A stretch of DNA of 27,576 nucleotides. It comes from an uncultured Mitsuokella sp. GTDB taxonomy: Bacteria; Bacillota; Negativicutes; Selenomonadales; Selenomonadaceae. The stretch lies in contig CAAGMF010000280.1 of the NCBI GenBank assembly GCA_900770895.1, positions 1 through 27,576 of the forward strand. The letters are read 5' to 3'. How positions within the stretch are numbered: the stretch's first letter is position 1; every line of letters begins with the position of its first letter. Of this stretch, positions 7,174-15,522 are shown one piece after another. The notes beneath the pieces are model-generated. The model saw only the letters and a program-made list of their open reading frames with translations, was not told the origin of the DNA and ran no database searches. The translations under genes were made by a program, and so were the position numbers.

Positions 7174-8907
7174 ATGCAGCGCAAAATGCTAACGCGTCTG
7201 CTGCTCGCTGGTCTGGCAGCATGGCAGCTGTCTGCCATGCCGGCTGAAGCGGCAGATGCCGGTATGCACGTAGATCAGGTCGGCTATCTCACTGGCTATG
7301 AAAAGGTCGCCATGGTCACGGATGACGGCGAGCAGGAATTCGCTATCGTCGATGCCGGGAATGGCAAGACAGTATATGAAGGAAAGCTGTCGGCAGCGAA
7401 GAAGGATGCCATGTCGGAGGAAACGCTCCGCCGGGCGGATTTCACAGCCCTGAAGACGCCGGGCACCTATATGCTGAAGGTCGGAACCCGGGTTTCCTAT
7501 CCCTTTGAAATCAGCGATGATGTTTACCGTCAGGCAGCTCATGATACCTGGCGCTCCTATACGCTGTCGCGCAGTGGGACGCCCATCGACGATAACGTCA
7601 CGGGGCTGAAGGTGAAGATGGGACATCCGCAGGACAAGCAGGCAACGGTGTACTTTACCGATGCGGTGAGCCGTAAAGGCGACCGGCAGGATGTCAGCGG
7701 CGGCTGGTATGATGCCGGCGACTATGGGAAATACACGACGACGGGCAGCCTCGCCTCGGCGGAGCTGATGCTCGCCTATGAATCGAATCCTGCCGGGTTC
7801 ACGCGCGGCCAGTTGGATTTCCCTGCTGGCATAACGGCAGACAACAAGCTGCCGGATGCCCTGAATGAAGTGAAATATGAGCTGGATTTCCTCCAGAAGA
7901 TGATGCGTAAAGATGGCAGCACCTATCATAAGGTGTCCGGTGCGGTATGGCCGGGCTTTGACAAGAGCCCGGATACGGATACGCAGGAGCGGTTCCTCTA
8001 TGGTACCTGTACGGCCAGTACCGCTATGTGCGGTGCCAGCTTCGCCATCGGCGCGCGCGTCTACAAGGCAGATGATGCAGCGTATGCCCATCAGCTGCTG
8101 AAGAAGGCCGAGCAGATCTGGCAGTATCTGGCGAAAAATCCGCAGTCCGTATTCCGCAATGATGAGGGACAGCAGAGCGGCTCCGGGCCGTATGATGATC
8201 TCGACGACCGACAGGAACGGCTCTGGTTCGCGGCAGAAATGTACCGTACGACAGGCGCCAGGAAATACGAACAGTATCTGAGCGACCACCGTCAGGATCT
8301 GCTCACGAAGCCGGGATTCTTTACCTGGGACAACACCCTGGCGCTGGCACAGTTCGCCTATGCAAAATCCAAGGCAAAGGATAAGAATCTGCAACAGCAG
8401 GTTCGCGATGTCTATCTTGCCAAGGCTGACGAAATCCTGGGCAAGATCAGGCAGGATGGCTTCAACTGTGCACTCACCCAGAATGAGTATACCTGGGCGT
8501 CAACGAAAAACGATCTGACGCAGGCGGATATGCTCCTGATGGCCTATCAGCTGCGTCCGGAGAAATCCTATATTGACGGAGCTCTCGATCAGGTTCATTA
8601 CATGTTCGGTCGCAATTCGCTGGATAAGAGCTTCCTGACCGGCGAGGGGGATAACTATCCACAGCATCCTCATAATCGCATCCATGAGAGTACGGGAGCC
8701 TACGTCCCCGGTTTGCTCGTCGGTGGCCCGAATGCCGTATCGGGTGGCGATCCCGACCAGACGGCGTATCTCGCCAGCGGACATATTCCGACGGCTAAAT
8801 CGTATCTCGATGTGCTGACTTCATGGTCGACGAATGAATATGCCATCGATTATACCGGCGTCGCTGCCTACGCACTTGCGTATTTTGCGGCTCCACATCA
8901 GCACTGA
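7174..8907 (+). CDS. GH9 endoglucanase with N-terminal CelD_N Ig-like domain
   Basis: A 577-residue exported cellulase. A signal peptide ends around PAEA (26). An Ig-like CelD_N domain spans about 28-115 (from MHVDQVGYLTGYEKVAMV). The GH9 (alpha/alpha)6 barrel fills the rest. Catalytic signatures are GGWYDAGDYGKY (Asp180 and Asp183, base), HPHNR (498-502) and SWSTNEYAIDYTG with Glu555 as general acid. There is no CBM, dockerin or SLH domain, so substrate targeting would need another partner. It should release cello-oligosaccharides from beta-1,4-glucan or the 1,4-blocks of mixed-linkage glucan. GAGGTGAG precedes the ATG, nine bases after the GH16 stop. Confidence 0.95.
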   Translation: MQRKMLTRLLLAGLAAWQLSAMPAEAADAGMHVDQVGYLTGYEKVAMVTDDGEQEFAIVDAGNGKTVYEGKLSAAKKDAMSEETLRRADFTALKTPGTYMLKVGTRVSYPFEISDDVYRQAAHDTWRSYTLSRSGTPIDDNVTGLKVKMGHPQDKQATVYFTDAVSRKGDRQDVSGGWYDAGDYGKYTTTGSLASAELMLAYESNPAGFTRGQLDFPAGITADNKLPDALNEVKYELDFLQKMMRKDGSTYHKVSGAVWPGFDKSPDTDTQERFLYGTCTASTAMCGASFAIGARVYKADDAAYAHQLLKKAEQIWQYLAKNPQSVFRNDEGQQSGSGPYDDLDDRQERLWFAAEMYRTTGARKYEQYLSDHRQDLLTKPGFFTWDNTLALAQFAYAKSKAKDKNLQQQVRDVYLAKADEILGKIRQDGFNCALTQNEYTWASTKNDLTQADMLLMAYQLRPEKSYIDGALDQVHYMFGRNSLDKSFLTGEGDNYPQHPHNRIHESTGAYVPGLLVGGPNAVSGGDPDQTAYLASGHIPTAKSYLDVLTSWSTNEYAIDYTGVAAYALAYFAAPHQH

Positions 8908-8928
8908 CAGAAAAGGAGAACATGTGAT

Positions 8929-10344
8929 ATGCATAAGAAACAACAAGCAGCCCTGACCCTGGCTGTCCTGGCAGCAGCGGTCAGTGTGGCCCTGCCGACC
9001 GAAGCAGCACGTCAGCAGGATGCAGAAAAAGCTGTCGCTCAGGCCGCTCAGCCAGTCCCGGAGACAATTTCGGAAAAGGCTGCCGCGCTGGCACACAGCA
9101 AGGTCAAGGTTTCATCATTCAATCTGTCCAGCAATTCCGTGCTGACCAAGGAGAAAATCATCTCTCTGGTGCCGGAACTCGGCAAGGATACCATCGATGT
9201 CGCGAAACTCGGGCGCGAGATCGCTCTTTATAACCAGGGCGGCGCTATAAAGATTTTCGCCAATTTCGAACAGCAGGGCGATGGTTATCGCCTGCATGTC
9301 AACTCAGCTACGGGCAAACATGTTACGGCGGGCATATGGTTTTCGAATAACGGTAATACCTACACGGGTGACTGGCGCGGCACAGTGACTTATGTTGACC
9401 GGAATCTGACAGGGCGTGGGGATACGCTCGGAGCGGCGGTCATCAGTTCGCTGGATCATGCCGGCGATGTCCGTCAGGGGGCTGTCAGCTACCGGTTCAA
9501 TCTGCCCAAGGCGGCCGATACCATGACCATCAGCGCCAGTCTTTCGGATTCCAAGCTCAGCGATCTGGCCAAAGGCTATCCGTTCGATATCTCGAGCACG
9601 GGCAAGAGTGCTCGTGTCGGCGTGAGCGGCCAGCATTACCTGGCTAATTCCAGCCGCGAAAAAGATTATTTCGATCTCGGTCTTTCCTATCATCATAGTA
9701 AGAGCGATGCCAGTCTGACATGGGGAACACTGAATGTGCCCTTCGGTAAATATTCGGTCGATCATCTGGATACTACGCTCAGCTTCCGTCATCAGGATGC
9801 CGGGCTCAGCCATAGATTCCATTACGGTCTTGGTGTGCAGACGAATCTCACCAGCGATGAAGATGATTTCCATGAAATGACGCCGGGCAGCGATAAGCAC
9901 TATTATGTATTCCATGCCGATGCCTCCTATCAGAAGAAGCTGCCGGGGGACTGGCTGTTCATGGCCCGCACGATGGGACAGTACACCAGCCAGGATCTCA
10001 TCGGCTGCGAGAAATTCGGCGCTGGCGGTATGGACAGCGTGCGCGGCTTTGATGAAAATATCCGCACGGCGGACAAGGGCATTTCCGGTTCGCTGGAAAT
10101 CTATACGCCGGTCTGCCTCAAGGGGCTGCGGGCCCTGGCTTTCGTCGATGGGGCATCGCTCCGGAATAATCGCAGCGGCAGTGCCGGTACGGACCTCGCG
10201 AGCAGCGGCCTCGGCCTGCGCTACAGCCATGAGAACCTCCGCCTCGCACTCGATTATGCGTGGGTTCTTCATGAGCCGGACAGTGTCGAACATGATCCGG
10301 CGGGACATCGCCGGTGGAATTTCTGGGGTGGATTTACCTTCTGA
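8929..10344 (+). CDS. TpsB-type outer-membrane transporter (ShlB/FhaC family), single POTRA
   Basis: A 471-residue Omp85-superfamily protein. The signal peptide ends near TEA (26). A linker leads to one POTRA-like segment, about 58-126 (VSSFNLSSNSVLTKEKIISL then GDGYRLHVN). The barrel starts directly with TAGIWFSNNGNTYTGDWRGT and ends WNFWGGFTF with a terminal Phe. The lid-loop signature VRGF is at 371-374, after KFGAGGMDS. Typical TpsB proteins have two POTRA domains and are about 550 residues, so this one is reduced. It should secrete the TpsA-like product of the next gene across the outer membrane. It lies 21 bases after GH9 and 21 bases before the TpsA-like gene. Confidence 0.85.
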   Translation: MHKKQQAALTLAVLAAAVSVALPTEAARQQDAEKAVAQAAQPVPETISEKAAALAHSKVKVSSFNLSSNSVLTKEKIISLVPELGKDTIDVAKLGREIALYNQGGAIKIFANFEQQGDGYRLHVNSATGKHVTAGIWFSNNGNTYTGDWRGTVTYVDRNLTGRGDTLGAAVISSLDHAGDVRQGAVSYRFNLPKAADTMTISASLSDSKLSDLAKGYPFDISSTGKSARVGVSGQHYLANSSREKDYFDLGLSYHHSKSDASLTWGTLNVPFGKYSVDHLDTTLSFRHQDAGLSHRFHYGLGVQTNLTSDEDDFHEMTPGSDKHYYVFHADASYQKKLPGDWLFMARTMGQYTSQDLIGCEKFGAGGMDSVRGFDENIRTADKGISGSLEIYTPVCLKGLRALAFVDGASLRNNRSGSAGTDLASSGLGLRYSHENLRLALDYAWVLHEPDSVEHDPAGHRRWNFWGGFTF

Positions 10345-10365
10345 TGAACGAAGGAGGAACAGAAA

Positions 10366-11589
10366 ATGAAATTTCGTAGCAAGAAAAAGATGTTGGGACT
10401 GGCAGCGCTGCTTGCCATGAGCCTGGCGGGAACAGCGCCCCAGGCGAACGCCATGCCGACTGGCGGCCAGGCCGTCAACGGCGGGATCTATCTCATGGAT
10501 AAGAACTACAGCGCTCCTGATGGACACGGCTGGTTCGACAGCGGCACCGGGGCCATGAATATCCAGGATGGCGACATCATGCAGGTGCAGAAGACGTATG
10601 ACGGTTCTCCGGCACTCCTCATCAAATGGCAGTCGTTCGATATCGAGGCCGGGAACAGCTTTACGATAGATACTGCTGCGTTTAATGTCCCTGTGGTCAA
10701 TCTCGTGAGCAGCGAGGCCGCGACCACGATTGCCGGAACGCTGACCGAGAAGGGCGCTGCAGGAGCCTATATCGTCAATACGAATGGCATAAATATCGCC
10801 TCGACAGCGCATCTCGATGTCGCAAATCTCACGCTGTCGACGGCGTCTGCCAGCGATGATGAGTGGAAGAATCCGACGGCAGTACTGGCGACGAAGGCTG
10901 CCAGTGGCGGCATAAGCATGGAAAAAGGTGCCAGCATCCAGGCCTATCAGAACTTTGCCGCGCAGAGCCTGACCCTCGATGTCGCGGAAGGCGTGAGCTT
11001 CACGTTGCAGCCTGATGGCAATAACAACTATGTGGCGGATGCAACCGGGGCCTATGTGCCGGAGACACCGGGCTGGACGAGCAGCAGCGTGAATCTGACT
11101 GCGGCGGGCAATGTGCGATTCGCTGGTACGATGGCAGGCATTCCGGTAGACGGGGCGACCAGCATCAGCCGTACGGCATCCTACAGCATTACGGGAGCCA
11201 AAGTCGATACGACCGGAGCAACGCTTCCTGACAGCATCGTCATAACCCAGACAGAGGTCGTTCAGCCGGAGCCAACTCCTCCAGAGCCCACTCCGGTTTC
11301 TCCGGTGAACAAGGCCGGTCTGCGGGAACTGCCGCATTCGGTCCAGCAGGCGATGGCCGCTGTCCCCGAGGAGCAACAGGAAACTGCCACCAAGGCAGCG
11401 ACTGAAGCGGTACCGCTCATGACCTCGAAGGCTAACGATTCCACCGCTGTCGCTGCTGGCCAGCCCGCTGGAACTCCGGGTACGGTGGCAGACACCGTGA
11501 CAGTGACAGTGAAAGAGTCGCCCGCATCGCAGCCAGCGTTGCCGGGCAGTGTCGAAGTAGCTGATGGTGTCAGCTTCTCGAAGATATGA
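10366..11589 (+). CDS. Short TpsA-like exoprotein with hemagglutinin/TPS secretion domain
   Basis: A 407-residue exported protein. The signal peptide ends around QANA (29). Residues about 30-290 resemble the TPS secretion domain of filamentous hemagglutinins: IKWQSFDIEAGNSFTI (86-101) and a variant NPNGI motif, here NTNGI (138-142), in a repeated beta-strand pattern. A Pro/Glu linker (PEPTPPEPTP, 301-310) follows, then about 95 residues rich in Ala, Thr and Glu. Most TpsA proteins exceed 1000 residues, with a long beta-helix; here nothing follows the secretion domain except the linker and tail. It may act as a short surface adhesin or glucan-binding protein (inference). It is last in the operon, before a strong terminator. 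Cargo assignment rests on adjacency and motif likeness. Confidence 0.72.
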   Translation: MKFRSKKKMLGLAALLAMSLAGTAPQANAMPTGGQAVNGGIYLMDKNYSAPDGHGWFDSGTGAMNIQDGDIMQVQKTYDGSPALLIKWQSFDIEAGNSFTIDTAAFNVPVVNLVSSEAATTIAGTLTEKGAAGAYIVNTNGINIASTAHLDVANLTLSTASASDDEWKNPTAVLATKAASGGISMEKGASIQAYQNFAAQSLTLDVAEGVSFTLQPDGNNNYVADATGAYVPETPGWTSSSVNLTAAGNVRFAGTMAGIPVDGATSISRTASYSITGAKVDTTGATLPDSIVITQTEVVQPEPTPPEPTPVSPVNKAGLRELPHSVQQAMAAVPEEQQETATKAATEAVPLMTSKANDSTAVAAGQPAGTPGTVADTVTVTVKESPASQPALPGSVEVADGVSFSKI

Positions 11590-11622
11590 TTGAATAGTTG
11601 CAGGGGAGACCCTCTTATTGCG

Positions 11623-11686
11623 CAGGCACAGCTCTGCAGCAGTGGTAAATGTATCGCTGCTGCGCGAGCTGTGCCTGTTGCGTTTT
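11623..11686 (+). terminator. Terminator of the beta-glucan operon
   Basis: CAGGCACAGCT pairs with AGCTGTGCCTG (11 bp perfect); an inner GCAGCAG/CTGCTGC stem of 7 bp continues it across a small internal loop. A short run, GTTTTG, follows. The T run is weak but the stem is very strong. This marks the end of the nine-gene operon. Confidence 0.8.
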
Positions 11687-11735
11687 GTAAGGGACAGACT
11701 TCTGAGCCCGGTCATTATAAAAAGCGGAACAGCGC

Positions 11736-11764
11736 TTGTAATTGCTGCCTTTTATGAGTATAAT
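11736..11764 (+). promoter_or_regulatory. Promoter of the mbl-flagellar gene cluster
   Basis: TTGTAA (11736-11741), a 17-base spacer and a perfect TATAAT (11759-11764); start expected near 11771. It leads into a leader of about 70 bases before mbl. A housekeeping-type promoter fits a shape gene. Confidence 0.75.
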
Positions 11765-11841
11765 TGAATGGTAAATCAGACATAGCAGCCCATCAGAGAA
11801 CGGGCTTGTAGATAGGGAAACCGGAAGGGGAAATTGAAACA

Positions 11842-12864
11842 ATGTTTGGCATGTCAATGGATATAGGTATAGATCTCGGAACAGCGAATGTGCTTGTCTA
11901 CGTGAAGGGGAAGGGCATCGTACTGCGCGAGCCGTCGGTCGTGGCCGTGGACCGCGACACGAACCATGTACTGGCCATCGGTGAGGAGGCTCGCCGCATG
12001 ATCGGCCGCACGCCGGGCAATATCGTAGCGATCCGTCCATTGCGCGAGGGCGTCATCGCTGATTATGATATCACCGAGAGCATGCTGCGTCATTTCATAG
12101 AGAAAGTCGTAGGACACAGCTTCGTGTTCCGTCCGCGCATCATGATATGCATACCATCGGGCGTGACGATGGTCGAGCAGCGTGCCGTCCAGGAGGCAGC
12201 GGAGCAGGCAGGTGCCCGTCATACGCAGCTCATCGAGGAGCCGCTCGCGGCTGCCCTCGGTGCCGGCCTCGATATCGTGGAGCCGTGCGGCTCGATGGTC
12301 GTCGATATCGGCGGCGGCACGACGGATATCGCCGTCATATCGCTCGGCGGCATCGTGAACAGTGCCAGCCTGCGCATCGCGGGCGACCGTTTCGATGATG
12401 ATATCATGGACTATGTGAAGCGCGAGTTCAATCTGCTCATCGGCGAGCGCACGGCTGAGGATGTGAAGATGCGCATCGGCGGTGCCTATCCCGATGCGCG
12501 CAATGAGTCGATGGAGATCCGCGGCCGCGATATGCTGTCGGGCCTGCCGAAGACCATCGAGGTGACGACGGCCCAGGCTGCTGCTGCCATGGAGCAGTCG
12601 GTCACGCGCATCGTCGAATGCGTGAAGAAGGTCCTCGAGGAGACGCCGCCGGAGCTGTCGGCGGATATCATGGACCGCGGCATCATCATGACGGGCGGCG
12701 GCGCTATGCTCTACGGTCTCGATGAGCTCATCCGCCGTGAGACGCAGATACCGACGGCTCTGGCCGAGGATCCGCTGTCCTGCGTGGCCATCGGCTGCGG
12801 CAAGGCGCTCGACTCGTTTTCGAAATTTGATGGCAAGGCGTATAACGCCAAGCTCGGGAAATAA
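11842..12864 (+). CDS. mbl: MreB/Mbl rod-shape actin homologue
   Basis: A 340-residue bacterial actin. Phosphate-1 loop DIGIDLGTANVLVYVKGKGI is at the N-terminus, phosphate-2 motif VVDIGGGTTDIAVISLGGIV near 153-172, and the adenosine motif GIIMTGGGAMLYGLDELI near 278-295. Stretches such as EEARRMIGRTPGNIVAIRPL and LLIGERTAEDVK match the Mbl branch as known from Bacillus. It polymerises under the cytoplasmic membrane and guides peptidoglycan synthesis. The following genes are flhO- and flhP-like, the same order as mbl-flhO-flhP in Bacillus subtilis, which favours Mbl over MreB. GGAAGGGG lies 11 bases upstream of the ATG. Confidence 0.93.
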   Translation: MFGMSMDIGIDLGTANVLVYVKGKGIVLREPSVVAVDRDTNHVLAIGEEARRMIGRTPGNIVAIRPLREGVIADYDITESMLRHFIEKVVGHSFVFRPRIMICIPSGVTMVEQRAVQEAAEQAGARHTQLIEEPLAAALGAGLDIVEPCGSMVVDIGGGTTDIAVISLGGIVNSASLRIAGDRFDDDIMDYVKREFNLLIGERTAEDVKMRIGGAYPDARNESMEIRGRDMLSGLPKTIEVTTAQAAAAMEQSVTRIVECVKKVLEETPPELSADIMDRGIIMTGGGAMLYGLDELIRRETQIPTALAEDPLSCVAIGCGKALDSFSKFDGKAYNAKLGK

Positions 12865-12882
12865 TCCAGCAGGATTTTTGTC

Positions 12883-12925
12883 GCTCCGGGGCGAATAACA
12901 ATGGATAGAGGAATTTCTCCGGAGC
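12883..12925 (+). other. Stem-loop between mbl and flgF
   Basis: GCTCCGGGG pairs with CTCCGGAGC (9 bp, one G-T wobble) around a loop of about 25 bases. No T run follows, so a processing or attenuating role is more likely than full termination. Confidence 0.35.
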
Positions 12926-12972
12926 AAACGCGATGAACGAGATGGACAGTAACAGGAAATGGGAGTGGCGAT

Positions 12973-13782
12973 ATGTGGCGTGGCTTGTATACGGCAGCGG
13001 CTGGTATGATAACCGAGACGAAACGCACGGATACGATAGCGAACAACCTGGCGAATACGAATACGACGGGCTACAAGGCTGACAATGCCGTGAACCGTGA
13101 GTTCGCTCCGATGCTGATCAGGCGCATCAACGACAACCGGGCCGATGATATCACGCGCATAAAGAATTTCTCGGTGCTGGGGAATCAGGCGCCGGTCGTG
13201 GGCACGCTCGGTCTCGGCTCGTATATTTCCGAGATAGCGACCGACCATGCGCAGGGACCGCTGCAGACGACGGGCAATACGTATGATCTGGCCATATCCG
13301 GTACCGGGTATTTCGCTGTGCAGACACCGCAAGGCGTCCGCTACACGCGCGATGGCTCGTTCTACCGGTCGGCGACCGGCCAGCTCCAGACGGTGAATGG
13401 CCAGGCTGTCCTCGATGTCAATGGCAATCCGATAACCATCCCCGGCAATGTGCGCAGCGTGACGGTCAGCGCTCAGGGCCTCATCCGCGCAGACGGGCAG
13501 AATATAGCGCAGCTGCAGTTCGTGCAGTTCGGCAATCCTGAGGATCGCCGGGCCGTGCTGAAGCAGGGCAACAATCTCTACTACCCGCAGGCCGGTGCGG
13601 TCCCGCAGCCAGCTACGGGCGAGATCCAGCAGGGCATGCTCGAGATGAGCAATGCCAACGTCGTCAACGAGATGGTCGAGCTCATCAACAACTACCGCAT
13701 GTATGAGGCCGGGTCCAAAGCGGTCGTGACGCAGGACTCCATGCTCGACAAGTCCGTGAACGATGTCGGACGTCTGACCTGA
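12973..13782 (+). CDS. flgF: Flagellar basal-body rod protein, FlgF/FlhO type
   Basis: A 269-residue axial protein. The N-terminal rod motif MWRGLYTAAAGMITETKRTDTIANNLANTNTTGYK and the C-terminal coiled segment (GMLEMSNANVVNEMVELINNYRMYEAGSKAV) are those of the FlgG/FlgF/FlgE family. It builds the proximal rod in the periplasm and is exported by the flagellar type III system, so it has no signal peptide. TYDLAISGTGYFAVQTPQG marks the central domain. It follows mbl as flhO does in Bacillus. The start has GGGAG about nine bases upstream. Confidence 0.9.
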   Translation: MWRGLYTAAAGMITETKRTDTIANNLANTNTTGYKADNAVNREFAPMLIRRINDNRADDITRIKNFSVLGNQAPVVGTLGLGSYISEIATDHAQGPLQTTGNTYDLAISGTGYFAVQTPQGVRYTRDGSFYRSATGQLQTVNGQAVLDVNGNPITIPGNVRSVTVSAQGLIRADGQNIAQLQFVQFGNPEDRRAVLKQGNNLYYPQAGAVPQPATGEIQQGMLEMSNANVVNEMVELINNYRMYEAGSKAVVTQDSMLDKSVNDVGRLT

Positions 13783-13786
13783 TGAT

Positions 13787-13814
13787 TTAAGTTCAAGCGA
13801 CGGACATACGATAA
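13787..13814 (+). promoter_or_regulatory. Candidate sigma-28 (FliA/SigD) promoter before flgG
   Basis: TTAAGTTC (13787-13794), 12 bases, then TACGATAA (13807-13814). Each box matches the sigma-28 consensus (TAAAGTTT and GCCGATAA) at six of eight positions. The usual spacing is about 11 between these boxes. It lies in the 76-base gap before flgG and would let the distal-rod and ring genes be expressed in a motility-specific manner. Confidence 0.38.
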
Positions 13815-13858
13815 TCCATATAGAAAGATAATGCGACAGGAATGGGGGAATCATCGCT

Positions 13859-14650
13859 ATGATGAGAGCACTTTGGTCAGCCGCCTCGGGCATGAAGGGC
13901 CAGCAGACCAATATGGACGTCATCTCCAACAATATAGCTAACGTAAATACCTACGGTGGCAAGAAGGTCCGGGCGGAGTTCCAGGATCTCGTCTATCAGA
14001 CGTTGCGCGACGCCGGAGCTGACAGCGGCGCGGACTCGCAGTACCCGACCGGGATGCAGATCGGTCTCGGCACGCGCGTATCGGCGACGAACCGCGTATT
14101 CACGCAGGGCTCGTTGCAGTCGACCGAGGGACCGACGGATATAGGCATACAGGGTGAGGGCTTCTTCCGCATCACAATGCCGGACGGCACGACGGCCTAT
14201 ACGCGCGATGGCTCATTCAAGCTGGACTCCAATCGCCGGCTCGTCACGACCGATGGCTACCCGCTGGCTGACAACATCACGATCGATGAGACGGCGCCGA
14301 GCGACTCCATCGTCATCGCTGGCGATGGCCAGGTATCGTGCACGCCGGCGGGCGGCACGCAGCAGAATGTCGGCCAGATTACGTTGGCTCGCTTCGTGAA
14401 TCCGGCTGGTCTCACAGCCATCGGCAAGAATTTGTTCGTCGTCTCGGAGGCCTCCGGCGATGCCATCGAGTCGAATCCTGGTGAGGAGGGCGCCGGTACG
14501 CTGACGCAGGGCACGCTCGAGATGAGCAATGTCCAGATCGTCGAGGAAATGGTCAACATGATCGTATCGCAGCGCGCCTACGAGTCGAACTCCAAGGCTA
14601 TCCAGACCTCCGACTCCATGCTGGAGATAGCGAATGGCCTGAAGCGCTGA
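13859..14650 (+). CDS. flgG: Flagellar distal rod protein FlgG (FlhP-like)
   Basis: A 263-residue rod protein. It begins MMRALWSAASGMKGQQTNMD with VISNNIANVNTYGGKKVRAEFQDL, the FlgG hallmark, and ends TQGTLEMSNVQIVEEMVNMIVSQRAYESNSKAIQTSDSMLEIANGLKR, the classic FlgG C-terminus. It forms the distal rod that crosses the peptidoglycan toward the outer membrane. The ATG at 13859 follows AATGGGGGAATC; a second ATG is at 13862. It is paired with FlgF and precedes the ring genes flgA, flgH and flgI. Confidence 0.95.
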   Translation: MMRALWSAASGMKGQQTNMDVISNNIANVNTYGGKKVRAEFQDLVYQTLRDAGADSGADSQYPTGMQIGLGTRVSATNRVFTQGSLQSTEGPTDIGIQGEGFFRITMPDGTTAYTRDGSFKLDSNRRLVTTDGYPLADNITIDETAPSDSIVIAGDGQVSCTPAGGTQQNVGQITLARFVNPAGLTAIGKNLFVVSEASGDAIESNPGEEGAGTLTQGTLEMSNVQIVEEMVNMIVSQRAYESNSKAIQTSDSMLEIANGLKR

Positions 14651-14664
14651 TCAAGCTGATACGT

Positions 14665-15480
14665 ATGGTACGTATGCTAAGTAAATCAAGAATAACCAGA
14701 AGAGCCATTCTATGCATGTTATGGAGTGGCTTGTTCTGTATCTCAGGCGGCGTGAGGCCGCCGGGGAATATCCCTGCGGTCGTGCCGATGGTGGCGGAGG
14801 CCTATGGCCCGGGCACTCAGGCGGAACGCTATCCGCAGGAGATCAGCTCGGAGTATTTCGCGCAGCTCGCGAATGATGAGCTCGAGAAAAAGCTGCAGGT
14901 CATCGGGGAGACGCGGCGGCACGTGCTGCGCCTGCGCCGGGCACCGCAGCCGATGAATCTGCCGGCCGGCCAGCTGATCTGCGAGGTCAAAGTCCCGCAG
15001 CAGCTGGCATATGGCGGCGTCAATCCCATATACATCAGCGTATTCGTCGATGGGGCGTTCTATCGGCGCAGTGTCTGCTACTATGAGCTGGATGTTTATG
15101 AGAAGGTCTTGGTCGCTACGCACGACCTGGACATCGAGAAAACATTGACCGAGAACGACCTGCGACTGGAGGAGCGGTCCATCGATGGCTCGCCAGGAAA
15201 ATATCTGACGGATGTGAATCAGGCGGTCGGGCAGGTGCCCGCGCGCGTCATCCGGGCGGGGGCGGCAATCGCAGCGGCAATGCTGCAGAATCCCATCGTC
15301 ATGGATGTCGGCACGCCGGTGACGCTCGTGACCCGCTATGGCGGCGTCGAGGCCAAGGCCGAGGGCATCGCCATGCAGAAGGGACGCGTCGGCAAGATCA
15401 TACGGGTGCGCAATGCTCGCTCGGGCAAGATGCTGCGCGGCCGGGTCGTCGATGCGACGACGGTAGAGATAATGGCATGA
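14665..15480 (+). CDS. flgA: Flagellar P-ring assembly chaperone FlgA
   Basis: A 271-residue exported protein with an N-terminal hydrophobic signal (from MLWSGLFCISGG), a variable middle and a C-terminal SAF domain, about 140-271. Conserved SAF features are LTENDLRLEERSIDG, RVIRAGAAI, VTLVTRYGGVEAKAEGIAMQ and GKIIRVRNARSGKMLRGRVVDATTVEIMA. FlgA is a periplasmic helper for FlgI ring assembly and occurs only where P-rings are made, consistent with a diderm cell. The Shine-Dalgarno region is poor, and the ATG at 14674 is an alternative start. It lies 14 bases after flgG. Confidence 0.88.
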   Translation: MVRMLSKSRITRRAILCMLWSGLFCISGGVRPPGNIPAVVPMVAEAYGPGTQAERYPQEISSEYFAQLANDELEKKLQVIGETRRHVLRLRRAPQPMNLPAGQLICEVKVPQQLAYGGVNPIYISVFVDGAFYRRSVCYYELDVYEKVLVATHDLDIEKTLTENDLRLEERSIDGSPGKYLTDVNQAVGQVPARVIRAGAAIAAAMLQNPIVMDVGTPVTLVTRYGGVEAKAEGIAMQKGRVGKIIRVRNARSGKMLRGRVVDATTVEIMA

Positions 15481-15489
15481 TGCTTGGGA

Positions 15490-15506
15490 CCTGCCCGACG
15501 GGCAGG
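15490..15506 (+). other. Intercistronic hairpin before flgH
   Basis: CCTGCCC and GGGCAGG form a perfect 7-bp GC stem with loop GAC, ending about six bases before the flgH Shine-Dalgarno GAGGTG. No T run follows. It may modulate flgH translation or mRNA cleavage. Confidence 0.45.
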
Positions 15507-15522
15507 GCAAAAGAGGTGTAGC

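Noticed and set aside
9304..11715. A long open frame (about 800 codons) on the minus strand.
   Set aside because: It lies antisense to the TpsB and TpsA-like genes, which have signal peptides, family motifs and ribosome sites. Its translation is Arg/His-rich with no recognisable domain, as expected from GC-rich shadow frames.
12932..13084. A small + strand frame of about 50 codons starting with ATG before flgF.
   Set aside because: It overlaps the conserved N-terminus of flgF in another frame and has no recognisable features.
11854..13932. A minus-strand open frame of about 690 codons across mbl and flgF.
   Set aside because: The + strand carries clearly conserved MreB/Mbl and rod proteins here. 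The antisense product is low-complexity His/Arg/Asp-rich and spans a promoterless region.
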